In this document: piece by piece, positions 45,492 through 54,805 of the stretch
Position numbering within the stretch: position 1 is the stretch's first letter
Layout of the letters: every line of letters starts with the position of its first letter
NCBI RefSeq assembly: GCF_036347055.1
Contig: NZ_CP108882.1
Coordinates: 2,679,001 to 2,743,000 of the forward strand
Reading direction: 5' to 3'
From: Streptomyces sp. NBC_00820
GTDB taxonomy: Bacteria; Actinomycetota; Actinomycetes; Streptomycetales; Streptomycetaceae
Length of the DNA: 64,000 nt
Translations under genes and position numbers: made by a program
The notes under the pieces: generated by a model
The model's input: only the letters and a program-made list of their open reading frames with translations
Databases searched by the model: none
What the model was told of the DNA's origin: nothing

Positions 45492-46732
45492 GCACGGACG
45501 TGACCGCGACGGACCCGGCGCCCGCGCCGCCGGGCGGCGGCGGGCCGGCGCCCGGGGAAGGCATGCTCCGGCTGATGCTGGACGGCCTGCGCCGCAACAT
45601 GCGCCAGTACGGGATGCTGATCGCGCTCGGCCTGATCGTGGTCCTCTTCGCGATCTGGACCGACGGGGACCTGCTGCTGCCGCGCAACGTCTCCAACCTG
45701 GTGCTGCAGAACAGCTACATCCTGATCCTCGCGATCGGCATGATGCTGGTGATCATCGCCGGGCACATCGACCTGTCGGTCGGCTCGCTGACGGCGTTCA
45801 CCGGCGCCTTCGCGGCCGTACTGACCGTGCAGCACGGGATGCCCTGGCCGCTCGCGCTGGTGCTGTGTCTGCTGGTGGGGGCCGCGGCGGGCTCGGTCCA
45901 GGGCTTCCTGATCGCGTATCTCGGCATACCGTCCTTCATCGTCACGCTCGCCGGGATGCTCCTCTTCCGCGGGATGACGGAGATCCTGCTGAAGGGGCAG
46001 ACCCTCGGCCCCTTCCCGGACGGCCTGCAGAAGCTCGGCAACGGCTTCCTGCCGGAGACCGGTCCGGACACCAACTACCACAACCTCACCCTGCTGCTCG
46101 GGCTCGTCCTGATCGCGGCCGTGGTCCGCCAGGAGGTCCGTGACCGGCGCCGGCACCGGGAGTTCGCCCTGGAGGTGCCGCCCACGCGCCTGTTCCTGCT
46201 CAAGCTGACGGCCCTGGTCTCGGCCGTCCTCGCGCTCACCCTTCTGCTCGCCAGCTACAAGGGTGCCCCGATCGTGCTGATCATCCTCGGCGTGCTGGTC
46301 GCGGGCTACGGCTACCTCATGCGCAACGCGGTGTTCGGCCGGCACGTCTACGCGATCGGCGGCAACCTGCCGGCGGCCAAGCTGTCCGGGGTGAAGGACA
46401 GGAAGGTCACCTTCTGCGTCTTCCTGAACATGGGCGTGCTCGCGGCCCTGGCCGGACTGGTGGTCGCCGCCCGGCTGAACGCGGCCTCGCCGAAGGCGGG
46501 CGTCAACTTCGAACTGGAGGCGATCGCCTCGGCGTTCATCGGCGGCGCGTCCATGAGCGGCGGGGTCGGCACCGTCCTCGGCGCCATCATCGGCGGTCTC
46601 GTCCTCGGTGTGCTGAACAACGGCATGAACCTGCTGAGCGTCGGCACCGACTGGCAGCAGGTCATCAAGGGCGTCGCCCTGCTGGTGGCGGTCGGGTTCG
46701 ACGTGTGGAACAAGCGCAGGTCGGGCGGGTAG
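45488..46732 (+). CDS. mmsB: Multiple-monosaccharide ABC transporter permease
   Basis: A 414-residue membrane subunit of the CUT2 sugar-uptake family with about ten helices. [21 protein letters not shown] is the CUT2 permease motif, and [23 protein letters not shown] is the cytoplasmic coupling segment near 285. [30 protein letters not shown] near the end is also typical. A Pro/Gly-rich N-terminus precedes TM1. The GTG at 45488 overlaps mmsA as GTGA. No dedicated repressor gene is next to the transporter, so control is probably from a TCGAAC- or GGTATACC-binding protein encoded elsewhere. Confidence 0.95.
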
Positions 46733-46805
46733 AACGGCCGGGGCGATGTGAACAGGCTCACGTACCCCCGGAGTTGAACGACACCCCTGCCGCCTCCGTA
46801 TCCAT

Positions 46806-46837
46806 GGGTGGCCCGTGCTCCCCCGCACGGGCCACCC
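46806..46837. terminator. Hairpin between mmsB and the aminotransferase gene
   Basis: Perfect 13-bp arms GGGTGGCCCGTGC and GCACGGGCCACCC with a TCCCCC loop. It ends just before the ribosome-binding site GGAGG of the next gene. It may terminate the transport operon, or act as an attenuator or 5' structure of the aminotransferase message. Confidence 0.65.
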
Positions 46838-46853
46838 TTCGACGGAGGTTGCC

Positions 46854-48725
46854 TTGCCTGACAACGTCACCGCGTTGTTCCGCAGCACAGCGGCGCACAG
46901 CCCGTCGATGGCGGCGCTGACGCGGGAGAGCGACGGGACGGGCCCGGTGGACTTCTGCATCCCGTGCAACCCCTACTTCCCCACGCCCGCCATGTTCGAC
47001 GACATGGCGGCCCGGTTGCGCGAGATCATCACGTACTACCCGAGCGGCGCCGACACCATCACCGCCGAACTGTGCGGCCTGCTCCGGCTTCCGCCGCAGT
47101 GCGTGGCGATGGGCAACGGCTCGACCGAGCTGATCACCTGGATCGACCATCTGCTGGTCCGTGAGTCCCTGGCGATCCCGGTCCCCACCTTCGGCCGCTG
47201 GACCGACCAGCCGATGGAGACCGGCAAGCGGGTCGACATGTTCCCGCTCCAGGAGGCGAACGGCTTCGCGCTGGACCTCGGCCAGTACGCCGAGTTCATC
47301 CGTACACGCGGCACGCGCGTCGCGGTCATCTGCAACCCGAACAACCCCGACGGCGGTTATCTGCGCAAGCAGTCGGTGGTGCAGTTCATGGACGCCATGG
47401 CCGACCTGGACCTGGTGATCGTGGACGAGTCGTTCCTGGAGTTCGCGGACGCGGAGGCCGAGCCGAGCGTCGTGCAGGAGGCGATGCTGCGGCCCAACGT
47501 GATCGTGCTGCGCAGCCTCGGCAAGAACTTCGGCCTGCACGGCATCCGCTTCGGCTACATGGTCGCCAACCCGTCCCTGGCGGGCCGCGTGCGCTCCATG
47601 CTCCCCAAGTGGAACCTCAACTCGTTCGCCGAGCACGTGGTGTTCATGCTGCGCGAGCACGGCACCGAGTACGCGCAGAGCCTGCTGCAGGTGCGCCGCG
47701 ACCGGCTGGACATGGCCGGCCACCTCTCCGCCCTGCCCGGCCTCACGGTCTACCCCTCGCAGGGCAACTTCCTCTTCGTGCGCCTTCCCGTGGGCGCCGA
47801 GGGCACCGTGGTCCGGGACCGGATGCTCACCGAGCACCGGATCCTGGTCCGCGAGTGCGGCAACAAGATCGGTTCTTCCAGCCGCTTCCTGCGGCTCGTG
47901 GTGCGCCCCCAGGTCGACGTGCGACGCCTGGTGTCCGGCCTGGAGTCGGTGCTCTACGAGCCCAGGAGGGGAGCCGCCGTACCCGAGCTGGGCGCCGGGA
48001 CCAGTTACAGCTCGGGTACGGCGGCGGTCGACCGGCTGGTCGGCACGACCAACGGGGCCGGCGTGCGACTGGCCCCGCAGGCCGGCGCGGCGGCCCCCGC
48101 CCCGGGGCTCGCCGACGCCCCGCCCGCCGGCACCGGCATGCCGCTCACCGCCGCCGCGGCACCGCCCGGCAGCGCGATGCCGGTGCCGGCGACAGCTCAG
48201 GGGGTGCCACCGCAGCAGCCGGTGCCCGTGACGGCCCCGCCGATGCAGCAGCCCGCCGCGGTCGCCGCGATGCAGCAGCCGGCGGCGGTCGCGGCACAGC
48301 AGCCGATGGCGGCGATGGCCGCCATGGCCGCGATACCGGCCCAGCAGCCGGTGGCCGCGATACCGATGCAGCTGCCGCCGGGCCCCGCGCCGGCCCTCGC
48401 CCCGTTCCCCGCGCAGGTCCCGCTCGCGACCGCCGTCGTACCGCCCCTGCAGGCCCCCGCTCCGGTCGCCGCGCCGCCCGCTCCGGCCCCGGCCGCCCCG
48501 GTGGGCGTTCCGGTGCCGGTGCCGGCCGCCGCCGTCCAGAACGGGCGCACCCCGCCGGGCGTCCCGGCCCGCGGCGGGCTCACCGCGGCTCAGGTGCGGG
48601 GCATGACGGCTCCGGGGATGCCGGCCGCGCCGCCGCCCGTCGGTCTCGCCCCGGCCCCGGCGACGGGCTGGCCCGACGCGCAGAGCTGGCCGAACGCGGC
48701 GGGGATGGGCGAGGTGGCCGGCTGA
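46854..48725 (+). CDS. PLP-dependent aminotransferase (HisC-like) with long Pro/Ala/Gln-rich tail
   Basis: A 623-residue protein. Residues 1-370 form a fold-type I aminotransferase similar to histidinol-phosphate/aromatic aminotransferases. Features are NGSTELI near 89, ICNPNNPDGG (159-168), VIVDESFLEF and the PLP lysine K224 in RSLGKNFGLHGIRFGY. From about 371 it runs into a 250-residue low-complexity Ala/Pro/Gln tail with PAAVAAMQQ- and PVAA-like repeats. TTG at 46854 follows GGAGG with a 5-base gap; the frame upstream lacks a better start. The tail is far longer than in ordinary aminotransferases. Partner and amino-acid substrate unknown. Confidence 0.85.
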   Translation: MPDNVTALFRSTAAHSPSMAALTRESDGTGPVDFCIPCNPYFPTPAMFDDMAARLREIITYYPSGADTITAELCGLLRLPPQCVAMGNGSTELITWIDHLLVRESLAIPVPTFGRWTDQPMETGKRVDMFPLQEANGFALDLGQYAEFIRTRGTRVAVICNPNNPDGGYLRKQSVVQFMDAMADLDLVIVDESFLEFADAEAEPSVVQEAMLRPNVIVLRSLGKNFGLHGIRFGYMVANPSLAGRVRSMLPKWNLNSFAEHVVFMLREHGTEYAQSLLQVRRDRLDMAGHLSALPGLTVYPSQGNFLFVRLPVGAEGTVVRDRMLTEHRILVRECGNKIGSSSRFLRLVVRPQVDVRRLVSGLESVLYEPRRGAAVPELGAGTSYSSGTAAVDRLVGTTNGAGVRLAPQAGAAAPAPGLADAPPAGTGMPLTAAAAPPGSAMPVPATAQGVPPQQPVPVTAPPMQQPAAVAAMQQPAAVAAQQPMAAMAAMAAIPAQQPVAAIPMQLPPGPAPALAPFPAQVPLATAVVPPLQAPAPVAAPPAPAPAAPVGVPVPVPAAAVQNGRTPPGVPARGGLTAAQVRGMTAPGMPAAPPPVGLAPAPATGWPDAQSWPNAAGMGEVAG

Positions 48726-48732
48726 CGGCCGC

Positions 48733-49389
48733 TCACTCCCGGGCGCCGGGGCACTCCTGCCAGGCCAGGTGGTAGACGGTGCTGATGTCCCCGTCGGTCG
48801 AGTCCATCGTCATGAAACTGACCTTGCCCGGTGCCGTGCTGCCCGCGTTCACCCGTATCTCGGTGTTGATGTTGAAGTTGCGCAGGACGCCGCAGGGCGC
48901 CCAGACGAGCTGGGCCCAGTCGGTGTTGTCGGTGGCCTGCCAGTCGTCGTTGTAGGGACCGGCGAAGGGGTGGGTCTTCGCGGCGGTGCTCGGGGAGCCC
49001 TGGAAGTAGTACGAGGCCTTCTGGGTGCCGCTCGCGCCCGGCTGGAGCGAGGCGAAGCCGCGGTAGTCCGCGCTGGCGATCGCGTAGGTGAAGCCCTGCG
49101 GGACGTGCACGACCAGGTTGAGCTGGCAGTTCTTGCGGAAGGCCGTGGGGTCGGAGCCGCCGCCGGCCTGGGCGAGGTAGTCGCTGTAGGTCACCGTGAA
49201 CGCGGTGTTGTCCAGGGAGACGGCCACCGCGGCCGTGCCCTGGGGACAGCCGGAGCCGTTCACCGTCGCGACATCGATGACGATCTTGTCGGAGGGCGGG
49301 TCGTCGAAGACGGGCGAGGAGGACGCCGGTGCGGGCAGTGCCGTGGCGAGGAGAGCGGCCGCGCCGCTCAGGAGGAGCCCACCAGTCAT
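48733..49389 (-). CDS. Secreted DUF4360 family protein
   Basis: A 218-residue exported protein. The signal peptide (about 1-24) has a hydrophobic core and likely cleavage after an Ala-X-Ala (APA). The mature part has KIVIDVATVNGSGCPQGTAAVAVS, FRKNCQLNLVVHVPQGF and a final AWQECPGARE. Several Cys (GCPQ, KNCQ, PCG, QEC) should pair outside the cell. DUF4360 proteins are secreted, of unknown function and common in Streptomyces. ATG at 49389. It ends eight bases from the convergent aminotransferase gene and is divergent from the beta-galactosidase across 350 bp. Confidence 0.88.
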   Translation of the reverse strand: MTGGLLLSGAAALLATALPAPASSSPVFDDPPSDKIVIDVATVNGSGCPQGTAAVAVSLDNTAFTVTYSDYLAQAGGGSDPTAFRKNCQLNLVVHVPQGFTYAIASADYRGFASLQPGASGTQKASYYFQGSPSTAAKTHPFAGPYNDDWQATDNTDWAQLVWAPCGVLRNFNINTEIRVNAGSTAPGKVSFMTMDSTDGDISTVYHLAWQECPGARE

Positions 49390-49739
49390 GGTTTCTCCCG
49401 GTTGTGGAGTGGGGGGTTCGGCCTCCGCCCCCTCCGTTGAACTTTGAAGAACCTGTGCGGAACCTGTGAAGGGAGTGGAGGCAGGGGAAGCCTAGGAAGC
49501 CCCGCCACCGGGCGGGAGGCCGAACTCCGGCCATTCACAACCGGCTTTTCACGCTCCGCCGCGCACGGTGGCCGTTTCCTCCGTCTTCACCGGGCCGTCA
49601 CCCTGCCGTACGGACCGCGCGGGTACCGCCCGTACCGCGTAATCCGCCCGCGCCGGGCCCCTCACGCGCGTCACGGGCGGCCGCTCCATGGAGAATGGCC
49701 GGACCCCCGCCCCCGTAAGATCGCCCGGGAGGATCCACC
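49390..49739. promoter_or_regulatory. 350-bp divergent region between DUF4360 gene and beta-galactosidase
   Basis: No gene is seen. GAACCTGTG occurs at 49449-49457 and 49460-49468, an 11-base period that places both on one DNA face, near the DUF4360 promoter. GTACCG is repeated around 49623 and 49632. TAAGAT at 49716-49721 is a candidate -10 for the beta-galactosidase, leaving a short leader with the ribosome-binding site GGGAGG. Confidence 0.5.
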
Positions 49740-52709
49740 TTGGCGCTTGACAGACGTACCTTCAGTGCCCTGGCCGGCTCGGCCGCGCTCGGCTTCGCCC
49801 TGGGCGGCAGCGGCGGTCCGGGGGTGTCCCCGGCGTACGCGGCCCGCAGCGTGCCCACCGGTCCGGCGCCCGCCCCGCCGCGCGCCGACGGCAAGCGGCA
49901 CACCGTCGGATACGACGCGCACTCCCTGCTCGTGGACGGGCGGCGGCTGGTCCTGTGGTCCGGCGAGATGCACCCCTTCCGGCTGCCGAGCCCGTCCCTG
50001 TGGCGGGACGTGCTGCAGAAGATGCGGGCGCACGGGTACAACGCCGTGAGCATCTACGTGTCGTGGAACTACCACTCCCCCGCCCCCGGCCGTTACGACT
50101 TCTCCGGCGTCCGGGACCTCGACCTGTTCCTGCGCACGGCCGCCGAGACCGGGCTGTACGTCATCCTGCGCCCCGGCCCGTACATCAACGCCGAGGTCGA
50201 CGGCGGCGGCTTCCCGGGCTGGCTGACGGCGACGAAGGGTGTCGCGCGCACGGCCGACCCGGACTACCTGCGGTACGCCGACGAGTGGCTGACGCAGGTG
50301 AACCGGATCGCCCGACGGCACCTGTTCACCGAGGGCAGCGGAACGATCCTGCTCTACCAGATCGAGAACGAGTACGACTCCCACGTCAAGGAGCCGGCCG
50401 GCCGGGACTACATGTCCCACCTGTACCGCAGGACCAGGCAGGACGGGATCGACGTCCCCCTCTTCCACAACGACAAGGGCCGCAACGGCTACTGGGTCCC
50501 CGGCTCGTTCGACACGGGCGGGGAGAGGGACGGCTGGCTGTACGGGTTCGACGGGTATCCCTCGCCGTCCCAGACCCCTCCGGACTGGGGGCACTTCGGG
50601 CACGGCGGGCCGACGGGCGGGGCGACGGCCTCCCCGCGCACGCCCGGGTTCGTGCCCGAGTTCGGGGGCGGCTGGTTCGACCCGTGGGGCGGGGCCTGGT
50701 TCGACGGCTTGGGCTACGCCGAGTCGCGGCGCACCCGGGACTCCGCCTACGAGCGGCGCTTCTACCTGACCAACCTGGCCAACGGGCTCACCCTGCACAA
50801 CGTGTACATGACCTTCGGCGGCACGTCCTGGGGCTGGCTGCCCGCGCCGGTGGTCTACACGTCGTACGACTACGGGGCCGCGATCGACGAGGCCCGCAAC
50901 GTCACCGAGAAGATCGCCCCGATGCACCAGCTCGGGCATCTGCTCCAGCGCGTGCCCGACTTCGCCCGGCTGGACCGGGCGGCGGAGGTCCACGCGGAGG
51001 GCCTGAAGGTCTACCACCTGACCAACCCGGACACCGGCACCCACGTGTACGTGGCCCGCAACGACGGCACGGAGTCCGTCACCACCGAGCTGCCCACGGA
51101 CGCCGGCCCGCTGCGGATCACCGTGCCCGCGCGCGACGCCCGCATGCTGGCCACCGGGCTGTCGCTGGGCAGGCGGACGATGAAGTACTGCACCGCGCAG
51201 CCCATGATGAACCTGACGGCCGGGCGGCTGGAGATCGCCGTGTTCACCGGGCGCCGGGGCGACATGGCGGACATGGTCCTGAAGTGCCCGGTGGAGCCGC
51301 TCGTCCAGCGGCTCGACCCGGAGGGCGCCTGGGCCTACGACGGCAACGAACTCCACATGAACGCGCCCCTCGGGCAGGAAGGCCTCACCCGGATACTGGT
51401 CGCCCAGGGCGAGAGCGACGTCCCGCTGCTGGTGCTCTTCGCCGACGACGCCACCGCCGTACGCCTGTTCCCCTACGACACCCCGTCCGGCACCCTGCTG
51501 GTGTACGGCCCCAAGCTGCTGCGCCACGCCGAACTGCGCGGTTCCGAGGTGCACCTGACGGGTGACCTCGACACGGCGGCCGGCCTGGAGGTGTGGGGCC
51601 CGCGCGGCGTCACGGACCTGGTGTGGAACGGACGGAAGGTGCCGACCCGGATCACCGTCTCCGGCAGCCTGATGACGACCGGCCCGGTGCCCGGCGTGCC
51701 CGAGGTGGTGCTGCCCCCGCTGGGCCGGTGGCGGATGCGCACGGAGAACCCGGAGGCGGGCCCGGGCTTCGACGACTCGTCGTGGCGGGCCGCCGACAAG
51801 ACGTCGTCGTACAGCGTCACTCCGGTCCCGCGTGGCGGGCCGGTGCTGTTCGCCGACGACTACGGGTTCCACTACGGCGACGTCTGGTACCGCGGCACCT
51901 TCGACGACACCACCGGCATCGACGAGGTCTCGCTCGCCTACACCACCGGCACGCAGGGCCTGTTGATGGCGTGGCTGGACGGGGAGCCGCTGGGAACCCA
52001 CCGGATGCCGGTGCCCGACAAGGACACGACCATCCGCAAGGGCAGCTGGGACGCGACCGCCGTCTTCCCCGTGCGGGAGCGGCTGCGCTCGTCCGGCCGG
52101 CACGTCCTGTCGGTCCTCGTGCGGCGCATGCAGCACGACCAGGACGGCAAGGCGCTGGACACCCACAAGGTGGCACGCGGCCTGACCGCGGCCGTCTTCA
52201 AGGGGGCCACGCCGAAGGTGGCCTGGCGGATCCAGGGCGAGACGGGCGCGGACCCGGTGCGCGGACCGCTGAACAACGGCGGCCTGTACGGCGAGCGCGA
52301 GGGCTGGCACCTGCCCGGCTTCCCCGACCCCGACTGGCAGGCGGTGACCTTCCCCCGGGCCGAGCGGCGGCAGGGCGTGACCTGGTACCGGACAACCTTC
52401 CGGCTGTCGGTGCCGCGGGACGTCGACGCCTCGGTCGGGCTGACCCTGGAGGACGACCCGTACCGGGCCTACCGGGCGCAGATCTTCCTCAACGGCTGGA
52501 ACATGGGCCAGTACATCAACAACGTCGGCCCGCAGCACACCTTCGTCCTGCCAGGCGGCATCCTGCGCACCCGGGGCACCAACACCCTGGCGCTGGCGGT
52601 GCTGTCGGAGTTCACGACACTGTCCGGGCCGGGGAAGGTGAGCCTGACCCTGCTGGGGCGGACGGCGGGAGGCGTGCCGGTGACGCCGGTGCTGTCGCCG
52701 GGGCACTGA
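49740..52709 (+). CDS. Exported glycoside hydrolase family 35 beta-galactosidase
   Basis: A 989-residue secreted beta-galactosidase. The N-terminus is a twin-arginine signal (DRRTFSALAGSAALGFALGG). The barrel holds SGEMHPFRLP, RPGPYINAE, the acid/base E211 in YQIENEY and the likely nucleophile E307 in FVPEFGGGW. C-terminal half is made of beta-sandwich domains of the jelly-roll type (QGLLMAWLDGEPLGTH; IFLNGWNMGQYIN). It should release galactose from plant-polymer side chains outside the cell, matching the sugar importer upstream. The TTG start at 49740 follows GGGAGG with 7 bases between, and begins directly before the Tat motif. Confidence 0.93.
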   Translation: MALDRRTFSALAGSAALGFALGGSGGPGVSPAYAARSVPTGPAPAPPRADGKRHTVGYDAHSLLVDGRRLVLWSGEMHPFRLPSPSLWRDVLQKMRAHGYNAVSIYVSWNYHSPAPGRYDFSGVRDLDLFLRTAAETGLYVILRPGPYINAEVDGGGFPGWLTATKGVARTADPDYLRYADEWLTQVNRIARRHLFTEGSGTILLYQIENEYDSHVKEPAGRDYMSHLYRRTRQDGIDVPLFHNDKGRNGYWVPGSFDTGGERDGWLYGFDGYPSPSQTPPDWGHFGHGGPTGGATASPRTPGFVPEFGGGWFDPWGGAWFDGLGYAESRRTRDSAYERRFYLTNLANGLTLHNVYMTFGGTSWGWLPAPVVYTSYDYGAAIDEARNVTEKIAPMHQLGHLLQRVPDFARLDRAAEVHAEGLKVYHLTNPDTGTHVYVARNDGTESVTTELPTDAGPLRITVPARDARMLATGLSLGRRTMKYCTAQPMMNLTAGRLEIAVFTGRRGDMADMVLKCPVEPLVQRLDPEGAWAYDGNELHMNAPLGQEGLTRILVAQGESDVPLLVLFADDATAVRLFPYDTPSGTLLVYGPKLLRHAELRGSEVHLTGDLDTAAGLEVWGPRGVTDLVWNGRKVPTRITVSGSLMTTGPVPGVPEVVLPPLGRWRMRTENPEAGPGFDDSSWRAADKTSSYSVTPVPRGGPVLFADDYGFHYGDVWYRGTFDDTTGIDEVSLAYTTGTQGLLMAWLDGEPLGTHRMPVPDKDTTIRKGSWDATAVFPVRERLRSSGRHVLSVLVRRMQHDQDGKALDTHKVARGLTAAVFKGATPKVAWRIQGETGADPVRGPLNNGGLYGEREGWHLPGFPDPDWQAVTFPRAERRQGVTWYRTTFRLSVPRDVDASVGLTLEDDPYRAYRAQIFLNGWNMGQYINNVGPQHTFVLPGGILRTRGTNTLALAVLSEFTTLSGPGKVSLTLLGRTAGGVPVTPVLSPGH

Positions 52710-52955
52710 GGTCGCTGAGGTCGCCGGCGTGGCTGACGTCGCTGAGGCCCGCCGAGGCCCGCTGACGCAGGGTGGGCGCGGCGGGTGGCCGGCGGTGCGC
52801 GGCGGACGCCGCTCGCCGGTGGTTCCTCCCCGCGCGGCGGCCGGAGCGGCGGTCGCGGCACCGGCCGGAACAACAGCCCCGGATGGCATGACGTGGACAC
52901 ACTCGGCCGCGTACGCTCGGACGGTCCGCACAGGGGCGGGCGCGAAGGGGGACGG

Positions 52956-53579
52956 ATGGTCATCGCGGGCGCGCGACGGCGGGCGGCACGCCTGACCGCA
53001 CGGCTGGCCGCGTGCCTGCGCCGCTCCGGCCCGGTCCCCGCCGGACGCTCGCTGGCCGCCGCGCTCGCCGCCGCCGTACGCGCCCGGCCCCGGCAGCCCG
53101 TAGGGGTCGAGGACTTGTGCCGTGCGCTGTGCGAGGAGATGAGCGCGCGGCGGGACGGCCGTCCGGTGGAACTGCGCTTCGAGCGCTTCCCGGACGAGAT
53201 CGAGGTCACCGGCCTGTGGATGGAGTTCCAGGACTTCGACCTGGTCATCGTGGAGGAACGCGCCGAGGCGGTGCAGCGACTCGTCATCCTGGGACACGAG
53301 TTGTGGCATCTGCACGCCGGGCACCGGCACCACCACCCGGCCGGGGACGCGGTCGCCCGCGCGTTCGCCGACACGCCCGGCTGGCGTGACCCGGCGCTGA
53401 CCGTCGCCGCCCGCAACGGCTCACGGGAGTCCGACGAGGCGGCGGCCGAGGACTTCGGACACCGCCTGGCCGCCCTGTTCCGGCACTGCCTCACGGACCG
53501 GGCGCCGGGCCCGGACACACCCCTGCACCCCGTCCAGCGCTCTCTCGGCTACCGGGGACGCCAAGGAGCCGCCCGGTGA
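52956..53579 (+). CDS. HExxH (ImmA/IrrE-like) protein, first gene of a TTA-containing operon
   Basis: A 207-residue protein with a basic N-terminus and an IrrE/ImmA-type metallopeptidase signature H114-E-L-W-H118 in LGHELWHLHAG. LRFERFPDEIEVTGLW and QDFDLVIVEE precede it, as in the toxin/ImmA-like proteins found in Streptomyces. Additional His (GHRHHH) follow. The stop overlaps the next gene's GTG by four bases. ATG at 52956 follows GAAGGGGGACGG; earlier in-frame starts are not conserved. It may be a regulator-cleaving protease or a toxin-like component, the substrate being unknown. The 246-bp upstream gap has GTCGCTGAGG-type repeats only. Confidence 0.78.
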   Translation: MVIAGARRRAARLTARLAACLRRSGPVPAGRSLAAALAAAVRARPRQPVGVEDLCRALCEEMSARRDGRPVELRFERFPDEIEVTGLWMEFQDFDLVIVEERAEAVQRLVILGHELWHLHAGHRHHHPAGDAVARAFADTPGWRDPALTVAARNGSRESDEAAAEDFGHRLAALFRHCLTDRAPGPDTPLHPVQRSLGYRGRQGAAR

Positions 53580-54805
53580 CCTCGTCGGCGTTCAACGCCC
53601 CCGCGTTACTGGGCGAGTTCTACATCTCCTTCTGGATACCGACGGCCGTGCTCGGCGCGGCCCTGGTCATCAAGCTGCCCACGATCATCCGCCTGTGGCG
53701 GGACCCGCTGCTGCGCGCGGTCGGCGGACTGCTGCTGCTCGCCCTGGCCGTCTTCGTGTTCTGCACGCCCTCCACGATCGCCCGGGTGAACCGGCTGACC
53801 GGCGTGCCCAACATCTCGGCGCCCTGGTGCTATTCGCTGCTCACCGCGTTCTGCGGCTCCTGCCTGCTGCTGATCGTCACCTGGCGCAACGGCCCCGCCG
53901 ACCGTTCACCGGTGACCCGGCGGGCGACACGCCGGGTGGTGTCGGCGTACTGCGGGGTGATCGTCGCCCTGTGGGTGCTGTTCTGGCTCGCCGACGCGCC
54001 CGTGGAACGGCTGCGGGACCTGGACACCTACTACGCCACCACCCCGTTCATGCGCGAGGAGATCCTGCTCTACCTCGTCGCGCACGCCGTGGCCTGCGTG
54101 ATCACCTCCAGGCTGCTGTGGAACTGGGTGCGCACCGAGGGCCTGGACGCGTGGCTGCGCTGGGGGCTGAAGCTGCTGGGCGTGGGCTATGTGGTGAACC
54201 TCGTCTTCGACGCGGCCAAGCTGGTCGCCGTCGGCGCGCGCTGGCTGGGGCGGAACCTGGACTGGCTGAGCACCGACCTCGCACCGCCCGTGGCCGCGCT
54301 GTCCGCCATCCTGATCGCCGTCGGCTTCATCCTTCCGCACGCCGGCCAGTACCTGCACGACCGCTGGCGCATCCGGCTCGCCCACCGCGAACTGCGGCCG
54401 CTGTACCAGCTGATGCGGTCCGCGACCGGCGAGGGCGTGCCGTTCGTGCTGCGGGCCACGCCCGAACTGCGGCTGATCCGGCGCGAGACGTTCATCCGGG
54501 ACGTGCTGCTGCCGCTGGCCCGGCACATCGACACCGCGCTGAGCGAGCGGTGTTACGACGCCGCGCTCGCCCTCGGCCACCCGCCCCGGCGGGCCCGGGC
54601 GCTGGCCCGGGCGGTGGGGATCCTCGACGCGGTCGACGCCAGGGCCCGTACGCCGGAACCGCCGGACGCGGCCGCCGCGCCCGACACCACGCACCTCCTC
54701 AAGGAGATCGGGGCCGTCTCCCGAGCCCTCCGCCGTCCCGAGGACATCGCGGCGGTCCGCGCGCGTGCGGCCGCCCCAGCAGAGAGCGTTGCCGTACATG
54801 AGTGA
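53576..54805 (+). CDS. MAB_1171c-like seven-helix membrane protein with TTA codon
   Basis: A 409-residue protein. Seven hydrophobic segments fill about residues 14-250 and a charged cytoplasmic domain follows (HRWRIRLAHRELRPLYQLMR onwards). It fits a family I recall as MAB_1171c putative transporters, whose function is unproven. Codon 11 is TTA (53606-53608), the only in-frame TTA I found in the window; TTA genes need the bldA tRNA and are expressed late in development or antibiotic production. GTG at 53576 overlaps the HExxH gene stop. An eight-base overlap (ATGAGTGA) joins it to the FAD enzyme gene. Confidence 0.8.
   Translation: MTSSAFNAPALLGEFYISFWIPTAVLGAALVIKLPTIIRLWRDPLLRAVGGLLLLALAVFVFCTPSTIARVNRLTGVPNISAPWCYSLLTAFCGSCLLLIVTWRNGPADRSPVTRRATRRVVSAYCGVIVALWVLFWLADAPVERLRDLDTYYATTPFMREEILLYLVAHAVACVITSRLLWNWVRTEGLDAWLRWGLKLLGVGYVVNLVFDAAKLVAVGARWLGRNLDWLSTDLAPPVAALSAILIAVGFILPHAGQYLHDRWRIRLAHRELRPLYQLMRSATGEGVPFVLRATPELRLIRRETFIRDVLLPLARHIDTALSERCYDAALALGHPPRRARALARAVGILDAVDARARTPEPPDAAAAPDTTHLLKEIGAVSRALRRPEDIAAVRARAAAPAESVAVHE

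Noticed and set aside
49671..53336. 1221-codon minus-strand frame across the beta-galactosidase
   Set aside because: Antisense shadow of the GH35 gene, without family motifs.
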